Shown one piece after another: positions 18,113 through 26,384 of a stretch of 64,000 nucleotides of DNA; position 1 is the first letter of the stretch; each line of letters opens with the position of its first letter. Location: assembly GCA_020630495.1 (NCBI GenBank), contig JAHDBH010000001.1, positions 1 to 64,000 on the forward strand, given 5' to 3'. Made by a program: the position numbers and the translations under genes. Origin of the DNA: Saprospiraceae bacterium. GTDB lineage: Bacteria; Bacteroidota; Bacteroidia; Chitinophagales; Saprospiraceae. The notes below the pieces were generated by a model. It was not told the DNA's origin, ran no database searches, and was given only the letters and a program-made list of their open reading frames with translations.

Positions 18113-19239
18113 AAGAGTTGACTTGCAGCTCCATCAGCAAATAATCTTCCAGTAGATGTGAGCTTGTAGCCCTGTGCAGTGCTACTTATCCACTCGGTAG
18201 GAATTGTATTTATTTCTTGTAAAAAATGATTAACATAGGCGGTATGATGTGTGCTGACATGATGCATAGAAATTCCATCTATGTGCCGCAGTGCGGTCAT
18301 GACGTATTCATTGTACCTATCTGAATCGGTCAGAATCTCCTGAGAGATAATTACTTCTGGGTGCCTTATATTTTTGATGTATAGAGGGTTATTGGAAATA
18401 TTCCAGTAGCGCGAAGCCCCATCATACGAGTGCGCTCCAGGGCCTATACCTAAGTATGAGCGGCCTGTCCAGTAGGCGCTATTGTGTCTGGAACGATGAG
18501 ATCGGCCATTGTCTCTACGTCTGGCGAAATTGGAAATTTCGTAGTGCTCATAATCGTGAAGAGACATCTGTTCCATGAGATATGCAAAGTCACTTTGCTG
18601 TCTTTGATCAAGTGGCGCAGGCTGGCCGAGAGCAGCAATCTGATGAGAGAGGACTGTGCGTGGTTCTACCGTAAGGGCGTAGCAAGAGTAGTGCGGAAGA
18701 TTATATGCAAGGGCTTGCTCAAGGTCTTTTTCCCAGTGACCTGCCAGGTGCTCTGGTAGTCCATAGATGAGATCCATGCTGATATCGCAGAATCCAGCTT
18801 GCAGAGCGTCGTCGATTACAGCTTCTGATTGTGCAGCTGTGTGGCTACGATTCATCCACTGGAGCGCCTCTTCGGAGAAACTTTGCACTCCGATGCTCAA
18901 GCGATTTACGCCTGCTTGACGTATGGTGTCTAGATATTCTCGACTAAGGTCGTCAGGATTTCCTTCTAGTGTGATCTCGGCCGTCTGCGACAAGTCATAG
19001 TTCTGACTTGTCTCGTCCAGCAAGGCCTCGATCGTAGCAGCGGAAAGCACACTCGGTGTTCCACCGCCTAGATATACGGTCTCTACCGTGTCGCCATGGA
19101 GAAATGAGGCGCGTTCCCTCAGTTCGTAGCCAATGGCTTTGACCATATCTTCCAGGAGATCAAGCTGTGTGCTAAAGTGGAAGTTACAGTAGTGACATGC
19201 CTTTCGGCAAAATGGTATGTGAATGTAAATACCCGCCAT
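18091..19239 (-). CDS. hemW: Radical SAM heme chaperone HemW
   Basis: Radical SAM protein of 382 residues from [11 protein letters not shown]. The cluster motif CRKACHYC (Cys 11, 15, 18) and the SAM-region motif [10 protein letters not shown] are present. The HemW hallmark [20 protein letters not shown] distinguishes it from true coproporphyrinogen dehydrogenase HemN. HemW delivers heme to respiratory proteins; many genomes label it HemN-like. The 30-residue extension in the ORF track is rejected because the family starts at this Met, and a -7 box ends 6 nt before the ATG, which suggests a leaderless transcript. The 3' end overlaps the convergent mutase gene. Confidence 0.9.
   Translation of the reverse strand: MAGIYIHIPFCRKACHYCNFHFSTQLDLLEDMVKAIGYELRERASFLHGDTVETVYLGGGTPSVLSAATIEALLDETSQNYDLSQTAEITLEGNPDDLSREYLDTIRQAGVNRLSIGVQSFSEEALQWMNRSHTAAQSEAVIDDALQAGFCDISMDLIYGLPEHLAGHWEKDLEQALAYNLPHYSCYALTVEPRTVLSHQIAALGQPAPLDQRQQSDFAYLMEQMSLHDYEHYEISNFARRRDNGRSHRSRHNSAYWTGRSYLGIGPGAHSYDGASRYWNISNNPLYIKNIRHPEVIISQEILTDSDRYNEYVMTALRHIDGISMHHVSTHHTAYVNHFLQEINTIPTEWISSTAQGYKLTSTGRLFADGAASQLFYVDEDS
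19198..19213 (-). repeat. Mini-hairpin element copy 7 (ATTT foot, stem TGCC)
   Basis: Minus strand reads ATTT, TGCC, GAAA, GGCA, coding for the FCRKAC part of the HemW cluster motif. Protein constraint may account for it. Confidence 0.4.
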
Positions 19240-19244
19240 ATAGG

Positions 19245-19252
19245 CAAAGCTA
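19245..19252 (-). promoter_or_regulatory. -7 box TAGCTTTG for hemW
   Basis: Exact TAnnTTTG on the minus strand, ending 6 nt before the hemW ATG. Initiation would fall at or next to the start codon. Confidence 0.5.
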
Positions 19253-19332
19253 TAGCAAAGTGCAAGGTAGGGTAGGATAATCGCGCATACACTTGTCCAA
19301 AGGTTCAGAGCTGAGATGTTTACATTCACAGC

Positions 19333-20298
19333 ATGGGCTTATCATCACTTTGGCATCCTGAGCGCTATCATGGCTGGAGAAAATCTCGGAGTTACTTTGA
19401 AGGATGGTACTATAAGGTGGTAAGCGCTGACGAGAAATTTGCTATGGCGTTTATTCCTGGAATTGCCATGGATGCAGAGGGGAATCAACAGGCATTCATT
19501 CAAGTCCTAGATGGTAGAGCTCGTACGGCGGCATATCACAAGTTTCCTGCTGAGGCATTCCAGATGTCACGTGATGATTTTAATCTTCGCATCGGCGGTA
19601 ATCACTTTACTAGTGACAGTCTCGAGATCGACGTTGCTGGTACCAGGGCGTCTTTGACGTTTAGCGATATGGTGCCATGGCCATCCTCGTGGTATAGTCC
19701 TGGCATCATGGGGCCATTTTCATTTGTGCCGATGATGCAATGTTATCATGGAATACTAAGTATGGATCACCGTGTGAGCGGAACTATAGAGCACCATGGT
19801 CACAAGATCGATATGGATGGTGGGCGTGGCTATATGGAGAAAGACTGGGGGAGATCATTCCCTGAGGCGTACATATGGATGCAGAGTAATCATTTTAGTG
19901 AATCGGGCATTTCTCTGAAGGCGTCTGTAGCCAAAATCCCCTGGATGGGTACTTCGTTCGTAGGTTTTATTGGTGGATTGTGGCTTGGTGATAGGTTGAT
20001 ACAATTTACGACGTACAATTTCAGTAGGCTGGTCCATTGCAAAGTAGATCAGGGGGAGGTGCAGTTGGAGCTAAGGAGTCCTAGGTTTATTTTAGAGATC
20101 CAAGCTTTACGAGCTGCGAGTACGGAGCTAGCCTCGCCGATAATGGGTTTCATGGACGGTCGGATCGAGGAGAGCATGGAAGCCGAGTTGAGAGTGCTGC
20201 TGCGCGAACGGCGAGGGGGCGGTGTGGTGCTGGATGGAGTTGGTCGAAGTGGTGGGCTTGAGGTTGCGGGGGTGGTGCGGGAGCTTGATACTTTATGA
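19333..20298 (+). CDS. Tocopherol cyclase family protein
   Basis: Protein of 321 residues resembling the plant/cyanobacterial tocopherol cyclase family: HPERYHGWRKSRSYFEGWYYK at the N-terminus, MVPWPSSWYSPGIMGPF in the middle, then GGRGYMEKDWGRSFPEAYIW. Plant members close the chromanol ring of vitamin E. In non-photosynthetic bacteria the substrate is unknown, and no prenyltransferase or homogentisate gene lies here. There is no signal peptide, so it is probably cytosolic. The last 30 or so residues are rich in Gly, Val and Arg and diverge from the family core. It is divergent from hemW. Confidence 0.82.
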   Translation: MGLSSLWHPERYHGWRKSRSYFEGWYYKVVSADEKFAMAFIPGIAMDAEGNQQAFIQVLDGRARTAAYHKFPAEAFQMSRDDFNLRIGGNHFTSDSLEIDVAGTRASLTFSDMVPWPSSWYSPGIMGPFSFVPMMQCYHGILSMDHRVSGTIEHHGHKIDMDGGRGYMEKDWGRSFPEAYIWMQSNHFSESGISLKASVAKIPWMGTSFVGFIGGLWLGDRLIQFTTYNFSRLVHCKVDQGEVQLELRSPRFILEIQALRAASTELASPIMGFMDGRIEESMEAELRVLLRERRGGGVVLDGVGRSGGLEVAGVVRELDTL

Positions 20299-20307
20299 AC
20301 TATCAAA

Positions 20308-20346
20308 AATTTAACATACATTTGACTGTAAAATGTATGTTAAATT
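20308..20346. promoter_or_regulatory. Perfect 16-bp inverted repeat, probable autoregulatory operator
   Basis: AATTTAACATACATTT is followed after 7 nt by its exact reverse complement AAATGTATGTTAAATT, ending 15 nt before the start codon of the winged-helix/PRTase gene. The size, symmetry and position fit a dimeric regulator binding across its own promoter. A similar sequence was not seen elsewhere in the window. Confidence 0.8.
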
Positions 20347-20361
20347 AATACCCTTCTTGCC

Positions 20362-21360
20362 ATGCCAACCATCAAAACTCTACCACACATCCTCGCCCTA
20401 CTACACTCCTACCATACCCTGCGCCCTGTCCAAATTCACAAAATGACTGGAATCTCAAGACAGCAAATACACAACGTGCTCCGGTCGCTACTCCAACAAA
20501 ACAAAATCATACGCCGAGGTAAAGCACCGCTCTCGTACTACTCTTTGAAAACAGCAGAGGTCAAAAACAACGATACAATCTTGGATATCTCGCCGCAGCA
20601 GGCAGAACAGCTTGATAAAGACTTTGTGATTATCAAGAGAGAAGGTCGTCAAGTACACGGCGCCAGAGCGGTCTGCGACTACGCGCAGGAGCACAATGTT
20701 GATCCACAATCTGTAGCTGAGCAATTTTTAAAAGAACGCTCCGCCCTATCTCATTCCCTTTCCACCGCAGACAGCGGCGCAGCCGATCAGATAGAACTAC
20801 TTGAGACTAAGACAGAGGTGGAAGAAGGGGTCATATCACGGTACAATTTTGCCGACTTTGTATCTGCAGGCAATTTTGGTATGACAGCCACCGCAAAGAA
20901 ACTACGTGCCGCTAAGGCTAGTGATGACGGAGTGTTGCAGATGGAGTTATTTCAAAGCATAGAGAAGCAAGTTCACGAGTACATCATGGATTATGCGATT
21001 GATGCTGTCGCATTCATGCCAGGGTCATCCGCATGGGGGAAGCGATTTATGACACGCTGGAAAGAACACCTTGACTTACCACTTCCACATGTAGATCTAG
21101 TGCGTGCTGTGACGGATGTGTCCACTCCGCAGGACGCTATTTCTCTCAGAGAAGATCGTGCGGAGCATGCGGATTGTACGCTGATAGTCGCTGACCACAG
21201 GAGATTTGAGCATGTATTGATTCTAGATGATGAGTTGCTCACAGGTCGGAGTATGATGCATGCCAGCAGACGGATATTGGATGCAGAGGTGAGTGAGCGT
21301 GTATCGGCTTATACGATCACCTATGAGCATAGATCAGAAGATAATCCAGTACCAAACTGA
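20362..21360 (+). CDS. Winged-helix / ComF-like phosphoribosyltransferase regulator
   Basis: Protein of 332 residues with two recognisable parts. Residues about 5-62 form a winged helix (IHKMTGISRQQIHNVLRSLL then a wing with RRGKAPLSYYSL). Residues about 205-325 look like a type I phosphoribosyltransferase of the ComF kind: LVRAVTDVSTPQDAISLRED resembles the ComF T-x-x-Q-x-x-L-S/R box, and VLILDDELLTGRSM is the PRPP loop. The middle 100 residues are unassigned. The layout recalls Bacillus PurR, where PRPP is the effector. A perfect inverted repeat just upstream makes autoregulation likely. I do not recognise this architecture as a named family. Confidence 0.75.
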   Translation: MPTIKTLPHILALLHSYHTLRPVQIHKMTGISRQQIHNVLRSLLQQNKIIRRGKAPLSYYSLKTAEVKNNDTILDISPQQAEQLDKDFVIIKREGRQVHGARAVCDYAQEHNVDPQSVAEQFLKERSALSHSLSTADSGAADQIELLETKTEVEEGVISRYNFADFVSAGNFGMTATAKKLRAAKASDDGVLQMELFQSIEKQVHEYIMDYAIDAVAFMPGSSAWGKRFMTRWKEHLDLPLPHVDLVRAVTDVSTPQDAISLREDRAEHADCTLIVADHRRFEHVLILDDELLTGRSMMHASRRILDAEVSERVSAYTITYEHRSEDNPVPN

Positions 21361-21440
21361 TAAAATAACGCTCCACCCAATCTCAAACCCACTCCAGTGC
21401 AGACAGTGAAGCGGCACATTAACAAGACGCCAGCTGCCGT

Positions 21441-23042
21441 CTAGCTGAGCTTGTCGTAGTACTCTTTGTACTGCTCAAAACTAGTTTCAAATAGCTCCTT
21501 AAGTTCCTTTGCTTGCTTATCATATTCTTCCTCATTACGCCAAGTATCTCTGGGGTTCAAGATGGCATTGGGTACATCAGGACAGCGTGTCGGTATCTCT
21601 AGACCAAAAAATGGCTCCTTCGTAAATTCCACATCAGTCAATTTGCCCGAAAGGGCCGCCTTGATCATAGCCCTTGTAAATGTCAGCTCCAGTCGGCTTC
21701 CAGTGCCATAAGGACCACCGCTCCATCCTGTATTGATGAGCCATACGTCTATTCGCTTGTCTTTACGGCTACTTCCTTTATCCAGTTTTTCTCCGAGGAG
21801 ACTAGCATATTTAGTGGGATGTAGCGGCAGGAAGGGTAAGCCAAAGCAAGCTGAGAAAGTAGCTTGAGGCTCATTGATACCAGCTTCTGTGCCTGCGATT
21901 TTAGCCGTATAGCCTAGCAGGAAATAATACATGGCCTGATCGCGATCCAGACGAGAGATAGGAGGTAGTACGCCAAAGGCATCACAGGTAAGGAAGAATA
22001 TATTTTGTGGAGCATCTCCACGACTATTGTATACGATATTATCGATGTGATCTATAGGATAGCTGACACGAGTATTTTGAGTCTTACTATCATCCTCATA
22101 GTCTACAAGTCGTAAGGACTTATCCTTAAATCCTACATTTTCTACCATGGCGCCAAACTTGATCGCGCGATAGATTTCTGGCTCTTTATTTTCTGAAAGA
22201 TCTATAGTCTTCGCATAGCATCCACCTTCAAAGTTGAATACATTCGCCTTAGACCAGCCGTGCTCATCATCTCCTATAAGTTTCCTATCAGGATCTGTAG
22301 AGAGCGTAGTCTTTCCCGTTCCGCTGAGGCCAAAAAATAGGGCCGTGTCACCTTTTTTTCCCACATTAGCAGAGCAGTGCATACTGAGCACATTGTGCTC
22401 CGTAGGAAGGGTGCAATTCAATACAGAAAATATTCCTTTTTTAATTTCACCTGTGTAGGCCGTGCCACCTATGATGATCGTCTTTTCTGTAAAATTTATT
22501 ACAGCAAAATTATCCTGACGAGTACCATCTGTATCAGGATCAGCCTTACAGCCAGGAGCTCCTAGTATGAGCCACTCATGGTCAAAGTCGCTGATCATGC
22601 GATCATCAGGCCGGAGAAACATATTATAGGCAAATAGATTTTGCCAGGGGAGCTCCGTGACTACACGTATATTGAGCTGATACTTGGCATAGGCGCAGGC
22701 ATATGCGTCTCGTACGTATATTTCTTTTTGATTATTAAGATGCGCAAGGACTTTATCCTTCAGTTTTTCATAGTGATCTTGACTGATGGGCTTATTTACA
22801 TCACTCCAGTACACGTGCTCATCTGTGTAAGCGTCTTGGACTATAAATCGATCTTGTGGTGACCTGCCAGTAAATTTTCCCGTATCTATAGATAGGGCTC
22901 CCGTAGAGGTCAGCTTGCCTTGATCGAGACTTATCGTCTTTTCAGCCAGTGCGGCAGGCGAGAGATTCCAGAAGCACTTAGGTGTGGTGATACCTACCGT
23001 GCTCAGATCAAAATTGGGGTTCTTAGTGCCTATGGATTTCAT
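21441..23042 (-). CDS. pckA: Phosphoenolpyruvate carboxykinase (ATP)
   Basis: ATP-dependent PEP carboxykinase, 533 residues from MKSIGTKNPN. It converts oxaloacetate and ATP to PEP, CO2 and ADP, the first committed step of gluconeogenesis. The substrate motif TGKFTGRSPQDRF, the kinase-1a P-loop GLSGTGKTTLS, the kinase-2 and metal region IGDDEHGW and the C-terminal TGWSGGPYGTGSRL mark the ATP class. Length is typical (about 530-540). The 16-residue upstream extension in the ORF track runs into a -7 box at 23064-23071 and is rejected. It should be co-regulated with growth on acids or amino acids. Confidence 0.95.
   Translation of the reverse strand: MKSIGTKNPNFDLSTVGITTPKCFWNLSPAALAEKTISLDQGKLTSTGALSIDTGKFTGRSPQDRFIVQDAYTDEHVYWSDVNKPISQDHYEKLKDKVLAHLNNQKEIYVRDAYACAYAKYQLNIRVVTELPWQNLFAYNMFLRPDDRMISDFDHEWLILGAPGCKADPDTDGTRQDNFAVINFTEKTIIIGGTAYTGEIKKGIFSVLNCTLPTEHNVLSMHCSANVGKKGDTALFFGLSGTGKTTLSTDPDRKLIGDDEHGWSKANVFNFEGGCYAKTIDLSENKEPEIYRAIKFGAMVENVGFKDKSLRLVDYEDDSKTQNTRVSYPIDHIDNIVYNSRGDAPQNIFFLTCDAFGVLPPISRLDRDQAMYYFLLGYTAKIAGTEAGINEPQATFSACFGLPFLPLHPTKYASLLGEKLDKGSSRKDKRIDVWLINTGWSGGPYGTGSRLELTFTRAMIKAALSGKLTDVEFTKEPFFGLEIPTRCPDVPNAILNPRDTWRNEEEYDKQAKELKELFETSFEQYKEYYDKLS
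21641..21656 (+). repeat. Mini-hairpin element copy 8 (ATTT foot, stem GCCC)
   Basis: Reads ATTT, GCCC, GAAA, GGGC antisense to the ALSGKL codons of pckA. The foot and stem fit the core consensus. Confidence 0.6.
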
Positions 23043-23063
23043 ACGATTTTTCTGATTATACGA

Positions 23064-23071
23064 CAAAGGTA
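23064..23071 (-). promoter_or_regulatory. -7 box TACCTTTG for pckA
   Basis: Exact TAnnTTTG on the minus strand, 21 nt before the pckA ATG. It supports the start at 23042. Confidence 0.6.
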
Positions 23072-23160
23072 CAAGTGTGACACAGCTCATTCAGTGTCAG
23101 TACGACACCTTCATCAAGTCCCCAAGTAAAATCTATCTTTATCGTATACAATCTGCTCTC

Positions 23161-23457
23161 ATGTACATAGATATGATATCTTATCGCCTCGCTGATGGCA
23201 TCTCACAAGCCCACCTTATGGAAGTTGCAGAAAAGGTCGTGAAGCATTGGATGGCAGATCTACCTGGCTTCATCAGCTGGACCATACATCAGGATCAAGA
23301 AGGTAATTACACAGATATTGTCAGGTGGCAGTCAGCAGAAGCAGCTGCTGACGCTCACAAGGGCATGGCTGATATCCCTGATGCTGGTGACTGGTACGCC
23401 TGCTATATGCCTGGGACTATCACGTCAAAGAATCTTACCGAGCTTAAGAGTTTTTGA
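23161..23457 (+). CDS. Antibiotic-biosynthesis-monooxygenase-like (ABM) fold protein
   Basis: Small cytosolic protein, 98 residues from MYIDMISYRL. The pattern of a first strand, a helix, then FISWTIHQDQEGNYTDIVRWQSAEAA fits the dimeric alpha/beta-barrel fold of ABM and related proteins, which includes monooxygenases, heme-degrading enzymes and non-enzymes. No catalytic set can be assigned. The ORF-track start at 23077 is upstream of a near-consensus -7 box (TATCTTTA at 23136), so I use the Met at 23161. It is divergent from pckA. Confidence 0.65.
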   Translation: MYIDMISYRLADGISQAHLMEVAEKVVKHWMADLPGFISWTIHQDQEGNYTDIVRWQSAEAAADAHKGMADIPDAGDWYACYMPGTITSKNLTELKSF

Positions 23458-23470
23458 TCGCAAGACTCAT

Positions 23471-24130
23471 CTACTTCTTTGGCAATCGATAGTCCAGAGT
23501 CACTACAAAGATGTCAAAGAAATCAAAGCGACTATTCACAAAGTCCTCGTACCAGTATGCCAGCTGCACCTTCCACTGAGGTGATAGCACCACATCCAGA
23601 CCCAGCTGATTCCGCCATCGCTGAGCCTGCTGTATGCCATCTACTCGGAAAAACAATTCTGTGGCGATATACGGCCTCAGTTCCAAGTTATCAGGATCAC
23701 TATCTCGCGGTATCTGTGGTCTGAGTTGCAGTCCGTATCGCAGGAAGTCACCGTCTACGCGATCTTTGATATCCTGGGCCCAGTGCACACGCAGCCGCTG
23801 ATTGATGGTCAAGCGAGGAATGAGATTTTTTTCTTGGAAGTTGACGTCTATGAAGATGAAGTTGCGATTAGTCGATTCCCATACGATCCAGTAGCGCTCC
23901 AGAAGATTTACACTCCACTTATCCGACAGTTTATACCTCGCATTGATATCCCAACTCAGATCCTGAGCATTTCGCAGACCTTGATTATATCTCGCGATAG
24001 GTCTCAGCCCATAGCTCCATTTATCGCCATCGCTGTAGCTGACTCGTGCAGAGGACCACAGCACCTGATCAGTCTGTGCAGTGGCGCTGTGCATACTCAG
24101 TGACAGATACAGTAGGATCAGCAAGCGCAT
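23471..24130 (-). CDS. DUF2490 outer-membrane beta-barrel protein
   Basis: Secreted protein of 219 residues. Signal peptide MRLLILLYLSLSMHSATAQ is followed by a repeated aromatic strand pattern (DLSWDINARYKLSDKW, LTINQRLRVHWAQDI, WKVQLAYWYEDF) and an ending of FVVTLDYRLPKK. The sequence fits DUF2490, a Bacteroidota family thought to form outer-membrane barrels. Function is unknown. The start at 24130 is preferred over 24148 because a -7 box lies just upstream. Confidence 0.8.
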   Translation of the reverse strand: MRLLILLYLSLSMHSATAQTDQVLWSSARVSYSDGDKWSYGLRPIARYNQGLRNAQDLSWDINARYKLSDKWSVNLLERYWIVWESTNRNFIFIDVNFQEKNLIPRLTINQRLRVHWAQDIKDRVDGDFLRYGLQLRPQIPRDSDPDNLELRPYIATELFFRVDGIQQAQRWRNQLGLDVVLSPQWKVQLAYWYEDFVNSRFDFFDIFVVTLDYRLPKK

Positions 24131-24134
24131 GAGA

Positions 24135-24150
24135 GGTCTTTCGACCAAAG
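24135..24150 (-). repeat. Mini-hairpin element copy 9 (CTTT foot, stem GGTC)
   Basis: Minus strand reads CTTT, GGTC, GAAA, GACC. Its foot is part of a TATCTTTG -7 box, and the hairpin would lie at the 5' end of the DUF2490 transcript, 4 nt before the ATG. Confidence 0.55.
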
Positions 24151-24153
24151 ATA
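24146..24153 (-). promoter_or_regulatory. -7 box TATCTTTG for the DUF2490 gene
   Basis: Exact TAnnTTTG, 15 nt before the ATG at 24130. It overlaps hairpin element copy 9. Confidence 0.5.
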
Positions 24154-24191
24154 CTGTACTCGATCATCTACACGAGTGCACCTGCTCCTAG

Positions 24192-24863
24192 TCACGACAG
24201 CATTTGAGGTGCCAGTACTATGACAAATTCGCCCTTGAGGTTCATATCCTCCGATTGCTCTATCAGTTCAGCCAGACTGCCGCGATACACGGTCTCGTAC
24301 ATCTTAGAAATCTCCTTGACTACTGCCGCAGGCGTAGCTGGATCAAAGTGCTCGCTGAGCTGCTGCAGACACTTCACGACTCGGTAAGGACTTTCATACA
24401 GCGCTATAGTGCAGTCTAGTGAGGCGAGATATTGTAGTCGCGTCTGACGCCCCTTCTTCTGCGGTAAAAACCCTTCAAAATAAAATCGATTACAAGGCAG
24501 TCCACTCATCACCAGAGCTGGCAATATCGCGCTAGCACCGGGTAAGCATGTCAGCTGTATATCATGCTCGTGGCACGCAGCTGCCAGGAGATATCCAGGA
24601 TCGCTGATGCCTGGCGTGCCAGCATCTGAAATGAGGGCAATTTTTTCACCATTTTGTAATTTTTCGATGACACCACTGAGTTTCTTGTGCTCCGAGTGAC
24701 TATGAAATGACTGGAGAGCCGTCCCGATATCATATTTCTGCAGTAGACGGCGCGATACCCTCGTATCCTCGCAGAGGATCAGATCTACCTCGCGCAGCAC
24801 ATCTAGTGCGCGCAGAGTGATATCTTGTAGATTACCTACTGGCGTAGGCACCAGGTAGAGCAT
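24192..24863 (-). CDS. rsmI: 16S rRNA (cytidine(1402)-2'-O)-methyltransferase RsmI
   Basis: Tetrapyrrole-methylase-fold enzyme of 223 residues that 2'-O-methylates C1402 in the 30S decoding centre using SAM. YLVPTPVGNLQDITLRAL at the start, LILCEDTRVSRRLL, LISDAGTPGISDPGY and the LPGASAILPALVMSGLP segment are hallmark RsmI motifs. The usual family length is about 230-290, so the C-terminal RsmI-specific HTH-like part is short or absent. It is the last gene of a pssA-purS-rsmI unit and starts 1 nt after the purS stop. Confidence 0.93.
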   Translation of the reverse strand: MLYLVPTPVGNLQDITLRALDVLREVDLILCEDTRVSRRLLQKYDIGTALQSFHSHSEHKKLSGVIEKLQNGEKIALISDAGTPGISDPGYLLAAACHEHDIQLTCLPGASAILPALVMSGLPCNRFYFEGFLPQKKGRQTRLQYLASLDCTIALYESPYRVVKCLQQLSEHFDPATPAAVVKEISKMYETVYRGSLAELIEQSEDMNLKGEFVIVLAPQMLS

Positions 24864-24864
24864 A

Positions 24865-25119
24865 TTATTGGAGCTCTGCGATCTCGTAGGTATAGGACTC
24901 CATGATGGGATTCACGAGAAGCTGAGAGCAAGCTTGTTCTACCTCCTTGACAGCGTCATCCTTACTACTACTTGAGAGATACAGCTCTATATGCTTTCCC
25001 ACACGTACATCCGTGACAGAGCTGACGTCGATCTGCGATAGATTATTGGCTATGGTTTTACCTTGAGGGTCTAGGAGATCCTTGAGCGGAAGTATGTCGA
25101 TTTTAGCCAGATATTTCAT
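24865..25119 (-). CDS. purS: Phosphoribosylformylglycinamidine synthase subunit PurS
   Basis: Small subunit of the multi-subunit FGAM synthase (PurSQL), 84 residues, the normal PurS size. The opening YLAKIDILPLKDLLDPQGKT, VTDVRVGKHIEL and the closing PIMESYTYEI are characteristic. PurS bridges PurL and the glutaminase PurQ for ammonia channelling in purine synthesis. Neither purL nor purQ is in the window. It overlaps the end of pssA by 17 nt, so translation is probably coupled. Confidence 0.9.
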   Translation of the reverse strand: MKYLAKIDILPLKDLLDPQGKTIANNLSQIDVSSVTDVRVGKHIELYLSSSSKDDAVKEVEQACSQLLVNPIMESYTYEIAELQ

Positions 25120-25849
25120 GCGTGGGTGGATTAAAGTTTGACTCGTATGGCAGTATGCCTAGATCTGTGAGCAAAGATAAGAGCAAGTACACACCTATCG
25201 CAGGCAGCAGGGCGGCCTCTTTAAAGATCACGATGAGTGGAATACAGAGCAGGAGCGTCAGGTACTTTAACTGATTTCCCTGCCAGCCCCATCCAGCAAA
25301 TTTGAAGCTAAATACTCTGAAATTCATATTCATAAACGCACCGAGCAGCACAGTCAACATCGTGAGCCAGATAGCACTACTGCTTATCACCTGGAACCAA
25401 GGCAGAGCAAGCCACTCTATGATCAGTAGGCCAAATACCGCAGCAGCAGTCGCAGGAGTAGGCAATCCTCTGAAGCTGTAGGACTGATCCTCATCTACAT
25501 TGAACCGTGCAAGTCTCAGACCTGCCATCACAGTATAGAAGAAACCCACATACGGTAGCCAGTCTGGCGCAGATCCCACCATCACCTCGTGCGAGTGTCC
25601 GATCATCATATACAGCATCGCTCCAGGGACAAAACCAAAACTGATCATATCCGCCAGACTATCCAGCTCAGCCCCCACATCGCTGCTCGTATCCATCAGC
25701 CGTGCAATTGTCCCATCCAGAAAATCTGCCACAAAGCATATCAGCAGACACACAAAGGCATTGCCATAGGCCCCTGACAGCACAAACACCGCCGCAAGGG
25801 ATCCAAAAAACAGATTGGTCAGTGTCACGATATTGGGTAGATGGCTCAT
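25103..25849 (-). CDS. pssA: CDP-diacylglycerol-serine O-phosphatidyltransferase
   Basis: Integral membrane CDP-alcohol phosphatidyltransferase of 248 residues that makes phosphatidylserine, the precursor of phosphatidylethanolamine. The CDP-OH-P motif is read as DFLDGTIARLMDTSSDVGAELDSLAD with its Asp residues (about 40-65). About seven or eight hydrophobic segments follow. This is the Bacillus-like PssA family, not the E. coli PLD-like enzyme. First gene of the unit with purS and rsmI; a -7 box lies 19 nt upstream. Confidence 0.93.
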   Translation of the reverse strand: MSHLPNIVTLTNLFFGSLAAVFVLSGAYGNAFVCLLICFVADFLDGTIARLMDTSSDVGAELDSLADMISFGFVPGAMLYMMIGHSHEVMVGSAPDWLPYVGFFYTVMAGLRLARFNVDEDQSYSFRGLPTPATAAAVFGLLIIEWLALPWFQVISSSAIWLTMLTVLLGAFMNMNFRVFSFKFAGWGWQGNQLKYLTLLLCIPLIVIFKEAALLPAIGVYLLLSLLTDLGILPYESNFNPPTHEISG

Positions 25850-25867
25850 GGACTCAGAGTTTAAGAC

Positions 25868-25875
25868 AAATATAG
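25868..25875 (-). promoter_or_regulatory. -7 box TATATTTG for pssA-purS-rsmI
   Basis: Exact TAnnTTTG on the minus strand, 18 nt from the pssA start codon. It predicts a short leader. Confidence 0.6.
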
Positions 25876-26349
25876 GACGCTCGGTGTAGTCGCATTTCTC
25901 TAGCAGATTGGCTCGCTCGTCAGTACTTATAGACTTGAGTCGATAGGAGCATTATTCCTTCCTTTGGACCGTCGTGTTTCTTAGCAGCATGCTGGCACTT
26001 TCGTGCAAATGCCATCTGTGCATAAAGTTTCAGTAGACCAGAGTAGCATGAGGTAGGATCAGATTGGCGTCTTCCGCCCACATGATTCACGGACTGATGA
26101 TAGCGGGCTATGGATTGTATAGCACGCCTAGACTTAGCCAGACGTCCGAGAAGCAACGCTTACTGCGAGAACAGCTCGCGATGAGAATGGGCATAGTCAA
26201 TAGGCTCAGTCCATGAGTGTATCGATTGAGGTGCTCCTATGTCATGGACATCCCAAGACCCATACCAGAGATACACTCCAGTGGCAATCGTCCTCACGCT
26301 CGCTCGAGATGCAATGGCCTCACCAGATAGCAGCCCGCCCACCATACAC
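25876..26349. other. Intergenic region without a recognisable gene
   Basis: About 470 bp between the divergent promoters of pssA and the CHU_C-tail protein. It holds hairpin element copy 10 and a short GCGAG/CTCGC stem near 26163. Two minus-strand reading frames of 78 and 61 codons have no protein-like composition. I see no tRNA, riboswitch or transposon remnant. Confidence 0.6.
25995..26010 (-). repeat. Mini-hairpin element copy 10 (ATTT foot, stem GCAC)
   Basis: Minus strand reads GC then ATTT, GCAC, GAAA, GTGC. Intergenic, away from any gene end, so it is free of coding constraint. Confidence 0.7.
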
Positions 26350-26357
26350 TATTTTTG
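26350..26357 (+). promoter_or_regulatory. -7 box TATTTTTG
   Basis: Exact TAnnTTTG 27 nt before the ATG at 26385. Initiation near 26363 would leave the ATG at 26367 with almost no leader, favouring the later Met. Confidence 0.5.
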
Positions 26358-26384
26358 TAGACCTATATGTTATCTATATCCATG

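Noticed and set aside
18661-18685. ACCGTAAGGG as a hairpin element in hemW
   Set aside because: Only two stem pairs and no TTT foot.
25920-26156. 78-codon minus-strand ORF in the pssA upstream gap
   Set aside because: No family resemblance, no promoter box or start context, and it runs through hairpin element copy 10.
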